DNA from: Aureispira sp963837355
Lineage (GTDB): Bacteria; Bacteroidota; Bacteroidia; Chitinophagales; Saprospiraceae
Assembly (NCBI GenBank): GCA_963837355.1
Contig: CAWIMY010000008.1
Span: 186,001-250,000, forward strand
DNA length: 64,000 nucleotides
Direction: 5' to 3'
Shown here: in pieces, positions 63,222-64,000 of the stretch
How the letters are laid out: every line of letters starts with the position of its first letter
How positions within the stretch are numbered: the first letter of the stretch is position 1
The notes under the pieces: generated by a model
Database searches by the model: none
Told to the model about the DNA's origin: nothing
Seen by the model: the letters and a program-made list of their open reading frames with translations, nothing else
Made by a program: the position numbers and the translations under genes

Positions 63222-64000
63222 ATGAAACTAGAATTAATACCAATGTTCGGAGCGGATTGGCAGCTAAGGCACCCATCATGTGTGGATCAACAGGCAGAAG
63301 AATACTGGCAAGCCATGGAAGCAATCCACCATATTCCAAACGTAGCGGAAAGAAAATTGCGTGGCATAATAAAAGTCTGTAAAGACGACCACATTGATGC
63401 AATTTTACATCTCGGGTTTTTATACAATGACATGGGCTTACCACTAGAAGGAAACGCTCTGATTTACAAGGCACATCTAATAGCCTTAGAAGCAATTCCT
63501 AAAGAGTTTGATCAACACCACCATAATATTGCTTGGGGAATCCTAGAAAATCGGCCACTGTTAAGAACGTTTCACGGAATTGGCCTAGAGTTGATGAAAG
63601 ATCAAAACTATCGAGCTGCCGCGAAGAAATTTGATTTTGTTTTAGAGGTCAATCCCTATGATAATCAAGGGCTACGGTATTTATTATTAGAATGCCTATT
63701 TCATCTAAAAAAGCCAGAGGCTATTCTAGCCTTATTGGAAAAGTATCCCGATGAATATTCCATAGAATTTCTTTACGGAAAAGCACTAGTGAACTTCCAG
63801 TTAGGAAGTACCGAAAAAGCTACCACAGAGCTAACAGCGGCCTGTCAAGAATTCCCATTTGGAGGTAAGGAGATGCTAAAAAAACGGCACCCAAGACCAA
63901 AAAGTGAAGCGCCCTATGGCTATGGAGCAGCTAGGGGAAGTAAGTACGAAGCGTATGATTTTTGGCAGCGAAACAAACAGTTTTGGATGGAAACAGCAGG
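63222..64000 (+). CDS. TPR (ST7/SEC-C-like) protein, 3' truncated by the window
   Basis: Open from ATG 63222 to the window end, so at least 259 residues and incomplete. It starts MKLELIPMFGADWQLRHPSCVDQQAEEYWQAME. The segment RPLLRTFHGIGLELMKDQNYRAAAKKFDFVLEVNPYDNQGLRYLLLECLF matches the 'NPxDNQGxRYLLL' TPR signature shared by ST7 and SEC-C-containing proteins. A further TPR-like region follows (KPEAILALLEKYPDEYSIEFLYGKALVNFQLGSTEKATTELTAA). Cytoplasmic scaffold; partner unknown. Confidence 0.8.
   Translation, partial: MKLELIPMFGADWQLRHPSCVDQQAEEYWQAMEAIHHIPNVAERKLRGIIKVCKDDHIDAILHLGFLYNDMGLPLEGNALIYKAHLIALEAIPKEFDQHHHNIAWGILENRPLLRTFHGIGLELMKDQNYRAAAKKFDFVLEVNPYDNQGLRYLLLECLFHLKKPEAILALLEKYPDEYSIEFLYGKALVNFQLGSTEKATTELTAACQEFPFGGKEMLKKRHPRPKSEAPYGYGAARGSKYEAYDFWQRNKQFWMETA

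Overview
This window looks like a chromosomal segment of a Bacteroidota bacterium of the Saprospirales type. The evidence is two proteins with type A C-terminal sorting domains of the type IX secretion system (T9SS), a PorX regulator (response-regulator receiver plus PglZ domain), a SusC-style TonB-dependent receptor with an N-terminal carboxypeptidase-like domain, secreted proteins whose signal peptides end in ...AQ, and TAnnTTTG-like promoter elements. Intermediate base composition (by eye, mid-40s % GC) and the gene complement fit a Saprospira-like organism better than Flavobacteriia, but this is inference. No rRNA, tRNA, CRISPR array or prophage was found.

Layout. 0-12 kb: the 3' end of a Calx-beta/T9SS secreted protein, a short-chain dehydrogenase, a TonB receptor, a Nudix hydrolase, glutamate dehydrogenase, a membrane-bound coiled-coil protein kinase, and an alpha/beta hydrolase whose frame is broken at a run of nine G. 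12-17 kb: a minus-strand cluster of an M48 metalloprotease followed by three paralogous outer-membrane barrels, the last decayed. 18-28 kb: GH113-like hydrolase, two envelope proteins, ppk1, hemE, a leucine-rich-repeat protein, a thioredoxin-like lipoprotein and a frameshifted head-GIN lipoprotein. 28-39 kb: porX, a universal stress protein, a pair of DppB/DppC-type permeases with very large extra domains, a TatD nuclease and an acyl-CoA dehydrogenase. 39-49 kb: FKBP and TPR lipoproteins, a phosphatase, a methyltransferase, a TetR-regulated thioesterase/hydrolase operon running into lpxK, and a T9SS cargo protein. 49-57 kb: htpG, a flavin reductase and an OmpA protein with four unusual repeats. 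57-60 kb: a decayed accessory island. 60-64 kb: a C-terminal processing protease, a BadF/GlcNAc-kinase-like ATPase, and a TPR protein running off the end.

The most informative structure is a ~162-bp miniature inverted-repeat element (MITE) present twice in opposite orientation (4733-4895 and 57881-58042), with 17-bp terminal inverted repeats beginning and ending in TA. Removing the second copy together with one TA rejoins a TIGR04255-family gene in frame, which proves insertion with TA duplication (IS630/mariner-like). The first copy sits between the TonB receptor and a cluster of DtxR-type half-sites, and it creates a false upstream start codon for the receptor.

A second theme is gene decay. 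I can reconstruct at least ten broken genes, several of them visible only by joining frames: a formylglycine-generating-enzyme tail, an unknown minus-strand gene at 17.3-17.6 kb, a small membrane protein, two IS5/DDE_4-type transposases and a HEPN-like fragment. A third is regulation: three copies of ATACCGAyyGGTAT flank the TetR gene and the operon it probably controls.
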